DNA of 64,000 bases from JBQTKD01 sp052389435 (GCA_052389435.1 JBQTIB010000024.1:79482-143481); one strand, 5' to 3'; counted from the first letter of the stretch, positions 35,315-44,748 are shown. Numbers and translations: made by a program. Notes: generated by a model not told the origin, from the letters alone.

Positions 35315-35354
35315 AGTGGACTATGCCACTCCAAAGTGAGTGGCATAGTCCACT
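35315..35354. promoter_or_regulatory. 17-bp perfect inverted repeat, candidate GntR double operator
   Basis: AGTGGACTATGCCACTC (35315-35331) is followed by a 6-base loop and its exact complement (35338-35354). No T-run follows, so it is not an ordinary terminator. It lies 73 bases upstream of the HTH gene that opens the transfer operon. Each arm resembles the site in front of gntR. Confidence 0.65.
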
Positions 35355-35426
35355 GCATCGGGCCGAGCAGCGGCCCCTGGAGCGGGACGCGTGGCCTACG
35401 AGGCCCGCGTCGAGGAGGGAGCACGA

Positions 35427-35813
35427 ATGCGACACCACAGATCCGCAGCGAGCCAGCCAACGGACGACGGTGGGGAGGTCCGCCCGGACTGGCGCGCCAT
35501 GGGCCGGGACCAGGCAACTCGCAACGCCCTGCGGAAGCGAGCCGCGGGAGTGCCCACCTACTCCGTCTCCGAGGCGGCCGCGCTGTTGAGCGTCTCGCAG
35601 GAGCACCTGTACCGGCTCATCCGCGCCGACGTCTTCCCGGCCGTTCGCATGAGGTCCGGGGACGAGATGGGCCGTTACGTGGTCCCCGCCCAGGCCGTCG
35701 AGTCGGTGCTCGAGCGGGCCGTCAGCGGCGGAGCCTGCGCCGAGATCGCCGACTTGGTGGAGCACTGGCGTGCACAGGGCGCGACCGACGAGAACAAGGG
35801 AGAGCAGCAGTGA
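35427..35813 (+). CDS. Excisionase/HTH_17-like DNA-binding protein
   Basis: This 128-residue protein has a MerR-like HTH of the excisionase family (TYSVSEAAALLSVSQEHLYR, then LIRADVFPAVRM and GRYVVPAQAVESVL). AGGAGGGAGCACGA precedes the ATG. As first gene of a chain of 4-base overlaps running into coupling protein 1, it may be an excisionase/directionality factor or an activator of transfer. No integrase is adjacent, so the excisionase role is only possible. Confidence 0.7.
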   Translation: MRHHRSAASQPTDDGGEVRPDWRAMGRDQATRNALRKRAAGVPTYSVSEAAALLSVSQEHLYRLIRADVFPAVRMRSGDEMGRYVVPAQAVESVLERAVSGGACAEIADLVEHWRAQGATDENKGEQQ

Positions 35814-36400
35814 CCGACGCGCCCATCGTGTGGACCGACGACCTCTACGACCGCGACTACGCCTCCGACGGTCTCTCGCGCTTCGGCGGCTACGTGCGCC
35901 AACGCGCGCACCTCTTCGTCGACGACTGGGAGCCGTTGAGCCCCGCCGCCTTCGCGGCCACGGTCTGGACCATCGCCACCTCGCCCGTCATGAGCCCGCC
36001 CTACGTGCACCTGCGGCCCGACGTGTCCGCGGTGACCTGTCGTCACGCGGAGGAACCGGGTCTTCTGCTCGCGGAGGTTGAGATCCGCCTGCGCTGGCCC
36101 GCCGGCCTCAACGACTTCCCCGACCTGTGTGGCTGGTCCTCCTGGGACCGCTGGATCGACCGCCCCACCAACGACGTCCACCTGATCGCTCCGTCCGAAC
36201 ACAAGCGGGCGCTGCTCACCACCGCGACCCTTCGCGTTCCCATCCCCGAAACCAAACTGCCGACCTCCTGCAGGTTCGCGGAAGCCGACGTCGCCATCGC
36301 GAAGCGCGCAGTAGCCGCCGTCTGCTCGGCGGTCGACGTCCACGTCAGACCCGTCTTGGCATACCTCGCCACCGCCACGATCATCGGAGCCGACCGATGA
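35810..36400 (+). CDS. Hypothetical protein of the transfer operon
   Basis: This 196-residue protein starts at a GTG overlapping the HTH gene (GTGA) and ends in an ATGA overlap with the next. It has no membrane segment and is Trp-rich in its middle (LCGWSSWDRWIDRPTNDVHL). I recognise no family. Overlaps on both sides tie it to the element. Confidence 0.65.
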   Translation: MTDAPIVWTDDLYDRDYASDGLSRFGGYVRQRAHLFVDDWEPLSPAAFAATVWTIATSPVMSPPYVHLRPDVSAVTCRHAEEPGLLLAEVEIRLRWPAGLNDFPDLCGWSSWDRWIDRPTNDVHLIAPSEHKRALLTTATLRVPIPETKLPTSCRFAEADVAIAKRAVAAVCSAVDVHVRPVLAYLATATIIGADR

Positions 36401-36690
36401 GCCCCCGGCCGGACTGCCGCCGCTGCGGCGGCGAAGGATGGGTCCTGGTCGGTGTCCTGACGCTCCGTCACGGCATCCAGTCGGCCGAGTGCTCGTGCCC
36501 AGAGTGCTGCGGTCCGCCGCAAGAGGTACTGGACGACTGGCGGGCAACCTACCGCTGGCACCCCGTCCGAGCCCTGTGTCGTCACTGCGACGACTGGACC
36601 CACCTGCGCGACGACGACGGACACCCCGCTCACTGGCTCTGCGCCGCGCGATCGGCACACGGCACCCGCCGCGAAGTGGGTGCAACGTGA
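36397..36690 (+). CDS. Small zinc-ribbon protein of the transfer operon
   Basis: This 97-residue protein has paired cysteines consistent with zinc binding: CRRCGGEG at the N terminus, then CSCPECC near residue 30, then CRHCDDW with a late Cys. It overlaps its neighbours by 4 bases on both sides (ATGA, GTGA). It may be a nucleic-acid-binding or scaffold protein; no family is recognised. Confidence 0.6.
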   Translation: MSPRPDCRRCGGEGWVLVGVLTLRHGIQSAECSCPECCGPPQEVLDDWRATYRWHPVRALCRHCDDWTHLRDDDGHPAHWLCAARSAHGTRREVGAT

Positions 36691-38348
36691 CTCCGGCCCC
36701 CGAGCCGCCTCCCCTCGGCGACGCGCCGGACCCCGCGGGCGTCGTCATCGACTGGCTGCGCGTCAACGCTTCGCCCGGTGATCTCCGAGGCGTGTGGCCA
36801 CTGCTCGTGTCCGCAGCGCTGGTGACCGCGATCGTCGCGGTGCTCGTTCTGCGCGCCACCGCGAACACCTCCGCTGCGCAGGTGCAGCGCTGGCACGCCG
36901 TCAACGACCGCAACGACGGCTTGGCCAGCGCCCGCGCGATTCGCGCCGTCGCCTCGCGGCGCGCGATGCGCAAACGCGCCCTGGTGCTGAGGCCGAGTCA
37001 TTCCGAGCTCGGACGCTGGCAGCGCTGGCGAACGCCGACGACCGAGTACGCCACCGCGTTGGCGAAGGTCGGGCCGCATCGGATCTGGTCGCCGGTCGAG
37101 GACGTCACCCTGCGCATCGGCGGACCGCGGTCGGGCAAGACCGGCGAGCTGGCCTGCCGGGTCCTCGACGCCCCCGGTGCCGTCATCGCCACCTCGACCC
37201 GCACCGACCTCACGAAGCTGACCGCGCCGCACCGTGCCCTACGCGGCCCGGTCCAAGTGTTCAACCCAGCCGGACTCGCCGGACATCCGACGAACATCTT
37301 CTTCAACCCTGTAGCTGGATGCGACGACGTCAACGTCGCGGCCTACCGCGCCGAAGACCTCCTCTCCGGAGGCAGTGGCCCCGGCGCGGGCGACGACCGG
37401 GAGTACTGGGCTGCTCAGGCGCAGCGAGTCCTCGCCGCCCTACTCCACGCCGCCGCGCTGGGCGACCTGTCCATCCGAGACGTCCAGACCTGGCTCGCCG
37501 ACCCGGAAACGGCCGCCGGCACCGTCACCCGGCTGCTGCGAAAGTCCGAACAGGCGAGCGTCGGCGACGACGCCACGCAGTTCCTCACCACCAACGACCG
37601 CACCCGATCCTCCATCTGCTCGACGGTGATGCCCTCGCTGCGCTGGCTCGCCGACCCGGTCGCGGCGGCTGCGGCAACCGGCCGCGGATTCGACGTCGAA
37701 CGCCTGCTCGCCGAGCACGGCACCGTCTACCTGCTCGGCGCCGAGGACGCGAAGGTGACGCCGCTCGTCGCTGCCCTCACCGGCCACGTCGCCCGCGAAG
37801 CGCGACGGATCGCCGCCGCGATGCCCGGCGGACGGCTCGATCCGCCGCTCACCCTCGCCCTCGACGAAGCCGCGCTGATCTGCCCCATTCCCCTGGATCG
37901 CTGGACCGCCGACATGGGCGGACGGAACGTCACCATTCACATCGCCGCGCAGTCGCGGGCCCAACTGCGCCAGCGGTGGGGAGACACCGGCGCCGCCGCC
38001 ATCCTCAACAACACCTCCACGCTGCTGATCTTCGGCGGGACCACCGACCGAGACGACCTCACCGCGTGGTCCGTGCTGACGGGCGAACGGCTCGAGAAGG
38101 TCGTCGCGCGAGACGGCCGCGGCCGCATCGCCTCCACCAGCACCCGACGGGTGCCGGTCCTCGGCCCCGCCGACATCGCGGCTCTGCCCCCCGGCCACGT
38201 GCTCATCAAGCGCAGGGGAATGCCGCCAGCCGTGGGCACCGTGCAGATGGCGTGGGAGCGCCGGGAAGTGCGGCGCACCAACTCCCGTCGCGTGCCCCAC
38301 CCCGTTCCGGTCGAGCGTGCAACCGCACAGGAAGGGCTTGCCCCGTGA
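36687..38348 (+). CDS. Type IV coupling protein 1 (VirD4/TraG-like ATPase)
   Basis: This 553-residue protein has an N-terminal membrane segment (WPLLVSAALVTAIVAVLVLR), a Walker A motif at about 145-152 (GGPRSGKT) and a Walker B motif (LTLALDEAALICPIP). The IHIAAQSRAQLRQRWG region is typical of TraG/VirD4. It should dock the relaxase-DNA complex at the secretion channel and drive transfer. The GTG overlaps the zinc-ribbon gene. A second coupling ATPase is encoded at 51896, which is unusual for one element. Confidence 0.85.
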   Translation: MTPAPEPPPLGDAPDPAGVVIDWLRVNASPGDLRGVWPLLVSAALVTAIVAVLVLRATANTSAAQVQRWHAVNDRNDGLASARAIRAVASRRAMRKRALVLRPSHSELGRWQRWRTPTTEYATALAKVGPHRIWSPVEDVTLRIGGPRSGKTGELACRVLDAPGAVIATSTRTDLTKLTAPHRALRGPVQVFNPAGLAGHPTNIFFNPVAGCDDVNVAAYRAEDLLSGGSGPGAGDDREYWAAQAQRVLAALLHAAALGDLSIRDVQTWLADPETAAGTVTRLLRKSEQASVGDDATQFLTTNDRTRSSICSTVMPSLRWLADPVAAAAATGRGFDVERLLAEHGTVYLLGAEDAKVTPLVAALTGHVAREARRIAAAMPGGRLDPPLTLALDEAALICPIPLDRWTADMGGRNVTIHIAAQSRAQLRQRWGDTGAAAILNNTSTLLIFGGTTDRDDLTAWSVLTGERLEKVVARDGRGRIASTSTRRVPVLGPADIAALPPGHVLIKRRGMPPAVGTVQMAWERREVRRTNSRRVPHPVPVERATAQEGLAP

Positions 38349-38980
38349 CAACGCCACCACCTCCCCGGCCCGTCGACGGTCCCGCCGCGGCACTCGCCGG
38401 TCTCGCGCGCGAGACCGAGGCGCTTCGACGCCGCATGGACGACCTGGCAACCGTGCGAACCCAGGTCGCCGACCTCGCGGACGTAGTCGCGGACCTCGCC
38501 GAACGGCTCATCGTCCAAGGCGGTCCCGGTCCCGGACCCACCACGTGGCTCGATTTCCCCGACAAGGCTTCAGACCCCACCGCCCCCAGGCGCGCACCAG
38601 CGGTGCTCGGCGATCTGCTTGCCTGGACGCAGAAGGTGTTCCTGCGCTATCCCGACGGCGCAACGGCGCTGCCGGAGTGCTGGCCCTGGCACCCGGACGT
38701 CGTCGAAGAACTGCTCTGGCTCCGCGCGGCCTGGGCAGCGGCCTACCGAGGGCCGTCCGCCTCCGTCCTGCAGGCCGGGGACTGGCACGACCGGTGCCGC
38801 CCCGGTGTGGTCCGACGCATTCGAGCCGCTGCGGGCACCTGCTCACCGGAGAACCACCGCCCCGGCCAATCGACTGCAGCAGCATCGCCGCCGCCGCACG
38901 TCATCGAGGCCGCCGCCGCGTGGTGGACCACCGACCGTGACGCTCCCGCTCCCGCCGTCGAACCGGGGCAGCCGGCATGA
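38345..38980 (+). CDS. DUF4913-like protein following coupling protein 1
   Basis: This 211-residue protein has a helical start likely to form a coiled coil (ALRRRMDDLATVRTQVADLA). A domain resembling DUF4913 follows (LPECWPWHPDVVEELLWLRA, then DWHDRCRPGVVRRI). DUF4913 proteins are small, Trp/His-rich proteins encoded in actinobacterial transfer modules; their role is unknown. It overlaps coupling protein 1 by 4 bases. A similar protein follows coupling protein 2, so the pair may act with the coupling ATPases. Confidence 0.6.
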   Translation: MTTPPPPRPVDGPAAALAGLARETEALRRRMDDLATVRTQVADLADVVADLAERLIVQGGPGPGPTTWLDFPDKASDPTAPRRAPAVLGDLLAWTQKVFLRYPDGATALPECWPWHPDVVEELLWLRAAWAAAYRGPSASVLQAGDWHDRCRPGVVRRIRAAAGTCSPENHRPGQSTAAASPPPHVIEAAAAWWTTDRDAPAPAVEPGQPA

Positions 38981-39651
38981 CCGGTCGATGGACCTGGACC
39001 GCCGGGCTGGTCGTCGCCGTCGCTGCGGCCGCCGCCACCGCCCACGGCTCGTACGGGGTCGCCCGGGCCGCCGACGTTCCCGCCGAGATCGCGCTGCTGT
39101 ACCCCGCGATCACCGACGGCCTTGCCCTCGTCGCCTACGCCACCACGACCCGGCTGGCGACCAGCGGACGCCGATACGCATGGGCAATCGTCATCCTGGC
39201 CGCAGGCGTATCAGGCCTGGCCCAAGCGATCTGGCTAGCCGGAGGCGTCCACACCGTGCCTGGCGCCGTCCGATTCGGCATCGGCGCATGGCCCGCCGTC
39301 GCCGCCGCAGTCGTCGCACACCTGCTGTTCCTCCTGGCAACGGCAGACCACGCCACCGCGACCGAACAGGCGTCGGAGCCCGCCGTACAGAACGCGCCGC
39401 CCGTACAACCGAGCGTTCAACCCACCGCCGCCTTGAACGCCGTTCACGCAACCGCGGTCGACGTACCTGCCTCCGAGCCCCCCGCGGGTCCCAAGGACCG
39501 CGCCCGCGCCGCCGCGCAGGCACACCGCGACCGCCACGCCGCGCTCCCGACCGTTACCCAACTCGTCGACGCCGCCGGAGTCGCCCGCGGAACCGCCGCC
39601 GCAGCCCTCCGCGAACTCCGCACCGAGCCGACCGCAAGGACCCAGCCATGA
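38977..39651 (+). CDS. DUF2637-like membrane protein with C-terminal HTH
   Basis: This 224-residue protein has four membrane segments in the first 125 residues, in the pattern of DUF2637 (HGSYGVARAADVPAEIALLY, then PAITDGLALVAY). A Pro/Ala linker and a C-terminal helix-turn-helix-like segment follow (TVTQLVDAAGVARGTAAAAL). DUF2637 proteins are linked to conjugation in actinomycetes (SpdB-like). It has ATGA overlaps on both sides. Confidence 0.75.
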   Translation: MTGRWTWTAGLVVAVAAAAATAHGSYGVARAADVPAEIALLYPAITDGLALVAYATTTRLATSGRRYAWAIVILAAGVSGLAQAIWLAGGVHTVPGAVRFGIGAWPAVAAAVVAHLLFLLATADHATATEQASEPAVQNAPPVQPSVQPTAALNAVHATAVDVPASEPPAGPKDRARAAAQAHRDRHAALPTVTQLVDAAGVARGTAAAALRELRTEPTARTQP

Positions 39652-39797
39652 GCCCGGCCCCGCCGTTCGTTCCCAACCCGGCCCGTCCCTCGGCCGACGC
39701 CGAGAACGGCTCGAAACCCACTACACACCCATGCATCACGATCAGAGGGAGCCGCCCCGCAGCGGCCGGACAAGGCGTCGGCGGCGCCGGATGCTGA
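39648..39797 (+). CDS. 49-residue hypothetical protein between DUF2637 and relaxase genes
   Basis: The ATG overlaps the DUF2637 stop (ATGA) and has AAGGACCCAGCC upstream. The frame ends 7 bases inside the relaxase gene. The sequence is polar with two cysteines and no motif. Its main role may be translational coupling to the relaxase. Confidence 0.4.
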   Translation: MSPAPPFVPNPARPSADAENGSKPTTHPCITIRGSRPAAAGQGVGGAGC

Positions 39798-42700
39798 CCA
39801 TCTCCTCCGGGCACTCGGCCACCTACCTGACCGACGCCGTCGCGACCGGCCGCGAGAACTACTACTCCGGCGCCGTCGCCGCAGGCGAGCCGCCCGGCCG
39901 CTGGTACGGCACCGGCGCCGAAGGCCTCGGACTCGTCGGCACCGTCCACGCACAGGACATGACGGCACTCTTCGCCCACTTCGTCGACCCATGCGACCCC
40001 GGCTTCCGTACACCCACGGCATGGCCCGACGCGGCCACGCTCGGCCACCGCGGACGCGCCTACATCGGAGAAGAGGAGCTGTACAGGGCGGCGTACGCCG
40101 CCGAGCCCCACGCAACCGCCGAACGCCGAGCCGAACTGCGGTTGGACGCCGGTCGACGCGCCCGCCGCAACGTCGCCTTCATGGACGCCACCTTCAGCGT
40201 CCAGAAATCCATCACCGTCCTGCACACCGCCTTCGAAGCCCAAGAGGTAGCGGCCCGCCGTCGCGGCGACGTCCCCGAGGCCACGGCCTGGGCGTCGCAC
40301 CGAGAGGCCGTGGAGTCGGCCATCTGGGCCGGGAGCAGAGCCGCGCTGGACTACCTCGCAGCCCACGCCGGATACTCGCGCGTCGGCCACCACGGCGGCG
40401 CCGCCGGGCGCTACATCGACGCCCACGACCTCGTGATCGCGTCGTTCTTTCAACACGACTCCCGAGACCACGACCCGCAGTTGCACGTCCACAACGCGAT
40501 CCTGAATCGCGTCCAGGGCAGCGACGGCGTCTGGCGCACCCTCGACGGACGCAGCCTCTACGTCCACCGCGGCGCCGCCGCCGCAGTCGGCGAGCGCACC
40601 ACCGAGGAGTACCTCGCCCGCACCCTCGGCGTCCGCTTCGCGACCCGCCCCGACGGCAAGGCCCGCGAAATCCTCGGTGTACCGCAGGACGTCATGGACC
40701 TGTTCAGCTCGCGACGCCGCGCGATCACCGCCAAGACCCAGGAACTCGTCACGGCGTTCGAAACACGCTTCGACCGGGCACCCAACGCACTCGAACTCGA
40801 CCGGCTCCAACGGCAGGCCACGTTCGCCACCCGCAAGGCCAAGACGCACCGCGGCGAAAGCGTCGAAGCTCGGCTCGACCGGTGGGACAGGGAACTCCGG
40901 GCGGAGATCGACGGAGGACTGCGCCGCGTCGCCCACGACGTGCTCTCCCTCGCCGGACACGGGCCCACACCGGAGGACTGGTCGCGGCCCGCAGTCATCG
41001 CCACCGCCCTCGCCGACGTTCAGGCCCGCAAGGCCGCATGGACCGCGCCCGACCTCACCCGCGCGATCTCCGATGCCCTGCCCGATCGTCTCGGCGACCT
41101 CGACGGAACCCGCGTCGCGACCCTGCTCGACGGTCTGACCGCAGAGGCACTCGACCTGGCCACGCCGATCACCGCGAGCCGACCCGGACACCGCTCGCTC
41201 CCGGACGACCTCAAGCTGGCCGACGGACGCTCCGCCTACGACGCACCCGGCCGGCGACTGTTCACCACTCCCGAGCACGTCCGCAGCGAACGTCTCCTGC
41301 GGGACGCCTCCATCGGAGGCGCCGCCCACACCGTCGCGCCCGCAACGATCAGGCACCTCCTCGCGTCGCTGCGCGAGACCGGCCTCGAACTCGGCGTCGA
41401 CCAAACCGCCGCCGTGCGCGGCGTCCTCGGATCCGGCGCCGCACTCGAATGCCTCGTCGGCCCCGCGGGCACCGGCAAGTCCTTCGTCGTCGGCGTCCTC
41501 GCCAAGGGCTGGACACAGGACGGCGGGCGAGTGTTCGGCCTCGCGTCCAGCCAGGCCGCCACCGAAGTACTCCTCGACGAAGGACTGCAGGCCCGCAACA
41601 TCGCCCGGTGGCTGACCCTGCAGCAGCACCTAGACACCACCGTCGGCGGACCCGACGAGGCGTGGCGCCTCACCCCGCACGACCTCGTGGTCATCGACGA
41701 ATCCGCCATGACGAACACGGCCGACCTCGCCCGCGTCCACGCTCGCGTCGCCGCCGCGCAGTCGAAGCTGCTGCTCGTCGGAGATCCGCGACAGCTCGCA
41801 GCAGTCGGCGCCGGTGGCGCCATGGCCATGCTCACCGAGAACGCCCACACCTACCAGCTGACCGAGGCCCGCCGATTCGCCCAGCCGTGGGAAGCAAACG
41901 GTTCCCTGCGCCTGCGCGAAGGCGACACGACGGCGCTGGGGGAGTACCACAAACACGGTCGCCTCCTGGACTGCGGAACGCTCGACTCCGCGGAGCGCTC
42001 CGCCGCCACCGCATGGCTCGCCGACACCCTCGGCGGACACCGGTCCCTTCTCGTCGTCGACACCAACGACCAAGCCGCCCGGCTCAACGCGGCCCTGCGA
42101 GCCGAGCTCGTCCGTCTCGGCCGAGTCGCCGAACCGGGCGTGCCGCTCGACCGCGAGGGAACCGTCGCAGCAGTGGGCGACCTCGTCCAGGCGCGCCAGA
42201 ACGCCTGGCACCTGACGGGCCATCGAAACAACCGGCGAGGACCGGTCAACCGCGAGCACCTCCGAGTCCTCGACACCTACGACGACGGAGCGCTCCGCGT
42301 CGCGCCGGTCGTCGGAAGGAACGGCGAAGCCGACGCTCTCGGCGACCCCATGCACCTGCCCGCCGACTACGTCCGCGAGCACCTGTCGCTCGGCTACTGC
42401 GCCACGGCCCACGGCGCCCAGGGACGCACCGTCGACACGGCGCACGTCGTCGTCGGACCGGCAACCCGAAGCACCGCCCTCTACGTCGGCCTCACCCGCG
42501 GCCGCCACGCCAACACCGCACACGTCACCACCGTGTCGGTTCCCGCCGACGCCCCGCCCGGAGCATTGCGCGAGTCGATGCATCGCAGCCCCCTCGCAGT
42601 GCTCGGTGCGGTCTTCGACGATGCCGCCACGCACCGCTCGGCCCTGGTCGAACAGTCGCGCAGCTCCGACGAAGCCCAGTCGCTTCGCGCTGCCGCAGAA

Positions 42701-44107
42701 CTCTTCGCCGACGCCGTCGAGGTGGCGCTTGCGGGACGCACCGCCTCGTGGCTCGACGCGCTCGTCCACGACGGTCACCTCGACGTTGCCCAGCGCACCC
42801 AGTTCGCCAACGAGGACGCGGGTCCAGCGCTCGACCGCCTGATGCGCCGCGTCGAACTGGCCGGCCACGACCCGGAAAGGGTACTCCGCGCGGCCGTGAC
42901 CGAACGCCCGCTCGACGGCTCCCGGCAGCTCTCCAACGTCGTCGCCCACCGCATCTGCGCGGCGTTCTCCACCGAGCCCGTGTACGACCACTTCGCCGAC
43001 CGGGTACCCGTGGTCCAGAGTCCGCAGTGGCGGAGCTACCTGGAGGAGTTGGCCTCGACCGCGGACGCGAGAGTCCACAGACTCGGCGTGCTGACGTCGC
43101 GTCAGGAGCCACAGTGGGCCGTCGAGAACCTCGGCCCGGTCCCCGCGGAATCGGGCCCTCGGGCCGAATGGATTCGACGAGCCGGCATCGTCGCCGCACA
43201 CCGCGAGTTCGTCGGCTTCGACGGTGAGGCCAGTCCGTTGGGCGAGCCTCCCAAGCCCGGCCAGGCCGAGGCCACCGCTTCGTGGTGCGCCGCGTGGCGT
43301 GCGCTGGGTGGTGAAGCGCGCGGCCGCGAGGAAGCCGAGATGAGCACCGGGCAACTGCTCGTCCGCATCCGAGCCTGGGACCGCGAACAGAACTGGGCAC
43401 CCCGCTACGTCGCCAACGAGCTGGCGGCGACGAGCCAGGCAGTCGCTGCGGCCGAACGCACGGCAGCACTGCGAGTGGCGGAGTCGTCCGCGGCGCCGAC
43501 CGCGGCGGAGCGAGTCGACCTGACGAGGCAGGCGAACGAGGCGGCGGCCTTGGCGCGAGCGCTGCACAACCAGTGTGTCGACCTCGCCGAGGCCGACGAC
43601 GTCCGGGCGCGTTGGTACGCACATACCGCCGCTACCCGCGCGGCGGCGGAACGCGCACAGCTCGAACTCGCCACCCGCGAGCCGGAGCTGCCCGACGAGC
43701 CGCGGGTGACGGCCGAGCAGTGGCTCGACGCCCACCGAGCGGCCAACCGGGCCGAGGATCCGCACCGCCGCATCACACGAGCGAGCGACTTCGCGCATCT
43801 CCTGCGGGAGCAGGCGGCCGAACGGGCCGCCCTCGACGGGGTCCTCCCCACGCCCAACCGAGCCCCCGCCATCCGGAGGCCGCCCGCAGCATCGACGGCC
43901 TCCGAGGACGAAGTCCGCGTGCCGACTACCGAGCAAACCGCCGCGACGCTGATGCGGGCGCGTGCCGCTTTGGACGAGCTGCAGCGACGCGAGGTGGGCG
44001 ACGCCCGCCGCGCCGCGGAAGAGAGCCGAGCCATCGAACTGACAAGACGTCAGTTACAAGTCGAGTCGGCGCGCGACCTCGAAGACGAGCGGGCCATCGC
44101 CCGCTGA
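39791..44107 (+). CDS. MOBF relaxase-helicase (TrwC/TraA-like)
   Basis: This 1438-residue protein has an N-terminal TrwC relaxase domain. A Tyr-containing start lies near residues 10-45 (ATGRENYYSG), SVQKSITVLH follows near residue 137, and the metal-binding His motif PQLHVHNAIL has His232 and His234. A superfamily 1 helicase follows: Walker A GPAGTGKS near 557, VVIDESAM, GDPRQLAAVG and ATAHGAQGRTVD. The C-terminal 400 residues are helical. It should nick oriT, bind the 5' end and unwind the transferred strand. ATG 39791 (MLTISSGHS) matches the usual MOBF start. It is the clearest marker of single-strand conjugation. Confidence 0.92.
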   Translation: MLTISSGHSATYLTDAVATGRENYYSGAVAAGEPPGRWYGTGAEGLGLVGTVHAQDMTALFAHFVDPCDPGFRTPTAWPDAATLGHRGRAYIGEEELYRAAYAAEPHATAERRAELRLDAGRRARRNVAFMDATFSVQKSITVLHTAFEAQEVAARRRGDVPEATAWASHREAVESAIWAGSRAALDYLAAHAGYSRVGHHGGAAGRYIDAHDLVIASFFQHDSRDHDPQLHVHNAILNRVQGSDGVWRTLDGRSLYVHRGAAAAVGERTTEEYLARTLGVRFATRPDGKAREILGVPQDVMDLFSSRRRAITAKTQELVTAFETRFDRAPNALELDRLQRQATFATRKAKTHRGESVEARLDRWDRELRAEIDGGLRRVAHDVLSLAGHGPTPEDWSRPAVIATALADVQARKAAWTAPDLTRAISDALPDRLGDLDGTRVATLLDGLTAEALDLATPITASRPGHRSLPDDLKLADGRSAYDAPGRRLFTTPEHVRSERLLRDASIGGAAHTVAPATIRHLLASLRETGLELGVDQTAAVRGVLGSGAALECLVGPAGTGKSFVVGVLAKGWTQDGGRVFGLASSQAATEVLLDEGLQARNIARWLTLQQHLDTTVGGPDEAWRLTPHDLVVIDESAMTNTADLARVHARVAAAQSKLLLVGDPRQLAAVGAGGAMAMLTENAHTYQLTEARRFAQPWEANGSLRLREGDTTALGEYHKHGRLLDCGTLDSAERSAATAWLADTLGGHRSLLVVDTNDQAARLNAALRAELVRLGRVAEPGVPLDREGTVAAVGDLVQARQNAWHLTGHRNNRRGPVNREHLRVLDTYDDGALRVAPVVGRNGEADALGDPMHLPADYVREHLSLGYCATAHGAQGRTVDTAHVVVGPATRSTALYVGLTRGRHANTAHVTTVSVPADAPPGALRESMHRSPLAVLGAVFDDAATHRSALVEQSRSSDEAQSLRAAAELFADAVEVALAGRTASWLDALVHDGHLDVAQRTQFANEDAGPALDRLMRRVELAGHDPERVLRAAVTERPLDGSRQLSNVVAHRICAAFSTEPVYDHFADRVPVVQSPQWRSYLEELASTADARVHRLGVLTSRQEPQWAVENLGPVPAESGPRAEWIRRAGIVAAHREFVGFDGEASPLGEPPKPGQAEATASWCAAWRALGGEARGREEAEMSTGQLLVRIRAWDREQNWAPRYVANELAATSQAVAAAERTAALRVAESSAAPTAAERVDLTRQANEAAALARALHNQCVDLAEADDVRARWYAHTAATRAAAERAQLELATREPELPDEPRVTAEQWLDAHRAANRAEDPHRRITRASDFAHLLREQAAERAALDGVLPTPNRAPAIRRPPAASTASEDEVRVPTTEQTAATLMRARAALDELQRREVGDARRAAEESRAIELTRRQLQVESARDLEDERAIAR

Positions 44108-44156
44108 GGCACCAATCGACTGTCGAACGGCAGCCATCACCACGAGAGGAATCAGA

Positions 44157-44464
44157 ATGAACACCACCCGCATCACGATTGCAGGCAACTGCGGAGACGA
44201 CCCCGAGATTCGTCGGGCCAACGGCAAGACGGCCGCCCGGATGCGCGTCGCAGTCGCCGACAGCTTTCAGGGCGCCACCGGCGCCTGGGTCGACGGTCCC
44301 ACCAGTTGGCACACCGTCGTCGCCTGGGTCCGCTGGCCGAGCACATCGCCGAAACCGTACGCAAGGGCAACCGCGTCCTGCTCTGCGGTCGGATCGCGCA
44401 GCGGGAGTGGAGCACCGAAACAGGCGAGCGACGCATCGCCTGGGAGATCACCGCCGAGACCTAG
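44157..44464 (+). pseudogene. ssb: Single-stranded DNA-binding protein gene with a one-base frameshift
   Basis: The frame from ATG 44157 begins as an SSB (RITIAGNCGDDPEIRRANGK, then RMRVAVADS and WHTVVAW). After about position 44330 the SSB-like continuation is in another frame: PLAEHIAETVRKGNRVLLCG, then RIAQREWSTETGERRIAWEI and a TAG at 44462. Adding one G in the TGGGTCC run would restore VVAWGPLAEH. It may be a real loss-of-function change, a sequencing error in the G run, or recoding. As written the product is truncated within the OB fold. Confidence 0.75.
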
Positions 44465-44540
44465 GCCTCAGCCTGCGGCACGCCAGCGCAGCCATCGCAG
44501 GTAGCGGCCGGATCTCCGTCGCCCAGGCCTGATCTTGCAG

Positions 44541-44576
44541 CGGGTGGGACCGCCTCAAACCGGGGCGTCCCACCCG
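44541..44576. terminator. GC-rich hairpin between ssb and the secretion genes
   Basis: CGGGTGGGAC and GTCCCACCCG are perfect 10-base arms around a 16-base loop. The downstream sequence is A/G-rich, not T-rich, so it would be an atypical intrinsic terminator. It may separate the DNA-processing and channel-building operons. Confidence 0.4.
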
Positions 44577-44748
44577 AAAGCCCCTAACGGGAGGGATCAC
44601 GAGATCCGATGAAGTTCCACGATATGGCTGCGCCGTCCGAGCGGGCCTTGATAGGACGAACGGGTGAATCCCGCCAGAACCGGTGGCGGGCCACGACGAA
44701 GCGCCGCGGGCCGGGGGGCCTGAGCGCAACGCGAGGGGCCGGGGGGCA

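Noticed and set aside
35315..35354. Intrinsic terminator after gntR
   Set aside because: The stem is strong, but no T-run follows on either strand and the arms resemble the gntR operator.
39554..41629. Very long minus-strand open frame of 691 codons opposite the relaxase and DUF2637 genes
   Set aside because: It mirrors the relaxase codon pattern, its product is Gly/Val/Asp-biased without motifs, and the plus-strand relaxase is unmistakable.
41630..43936. Minus-strand frame of 768 codons opposite the relaxase helicase
   Set aside because: This is a shadow of the plus-strand gene, caused by high GC at third positions.
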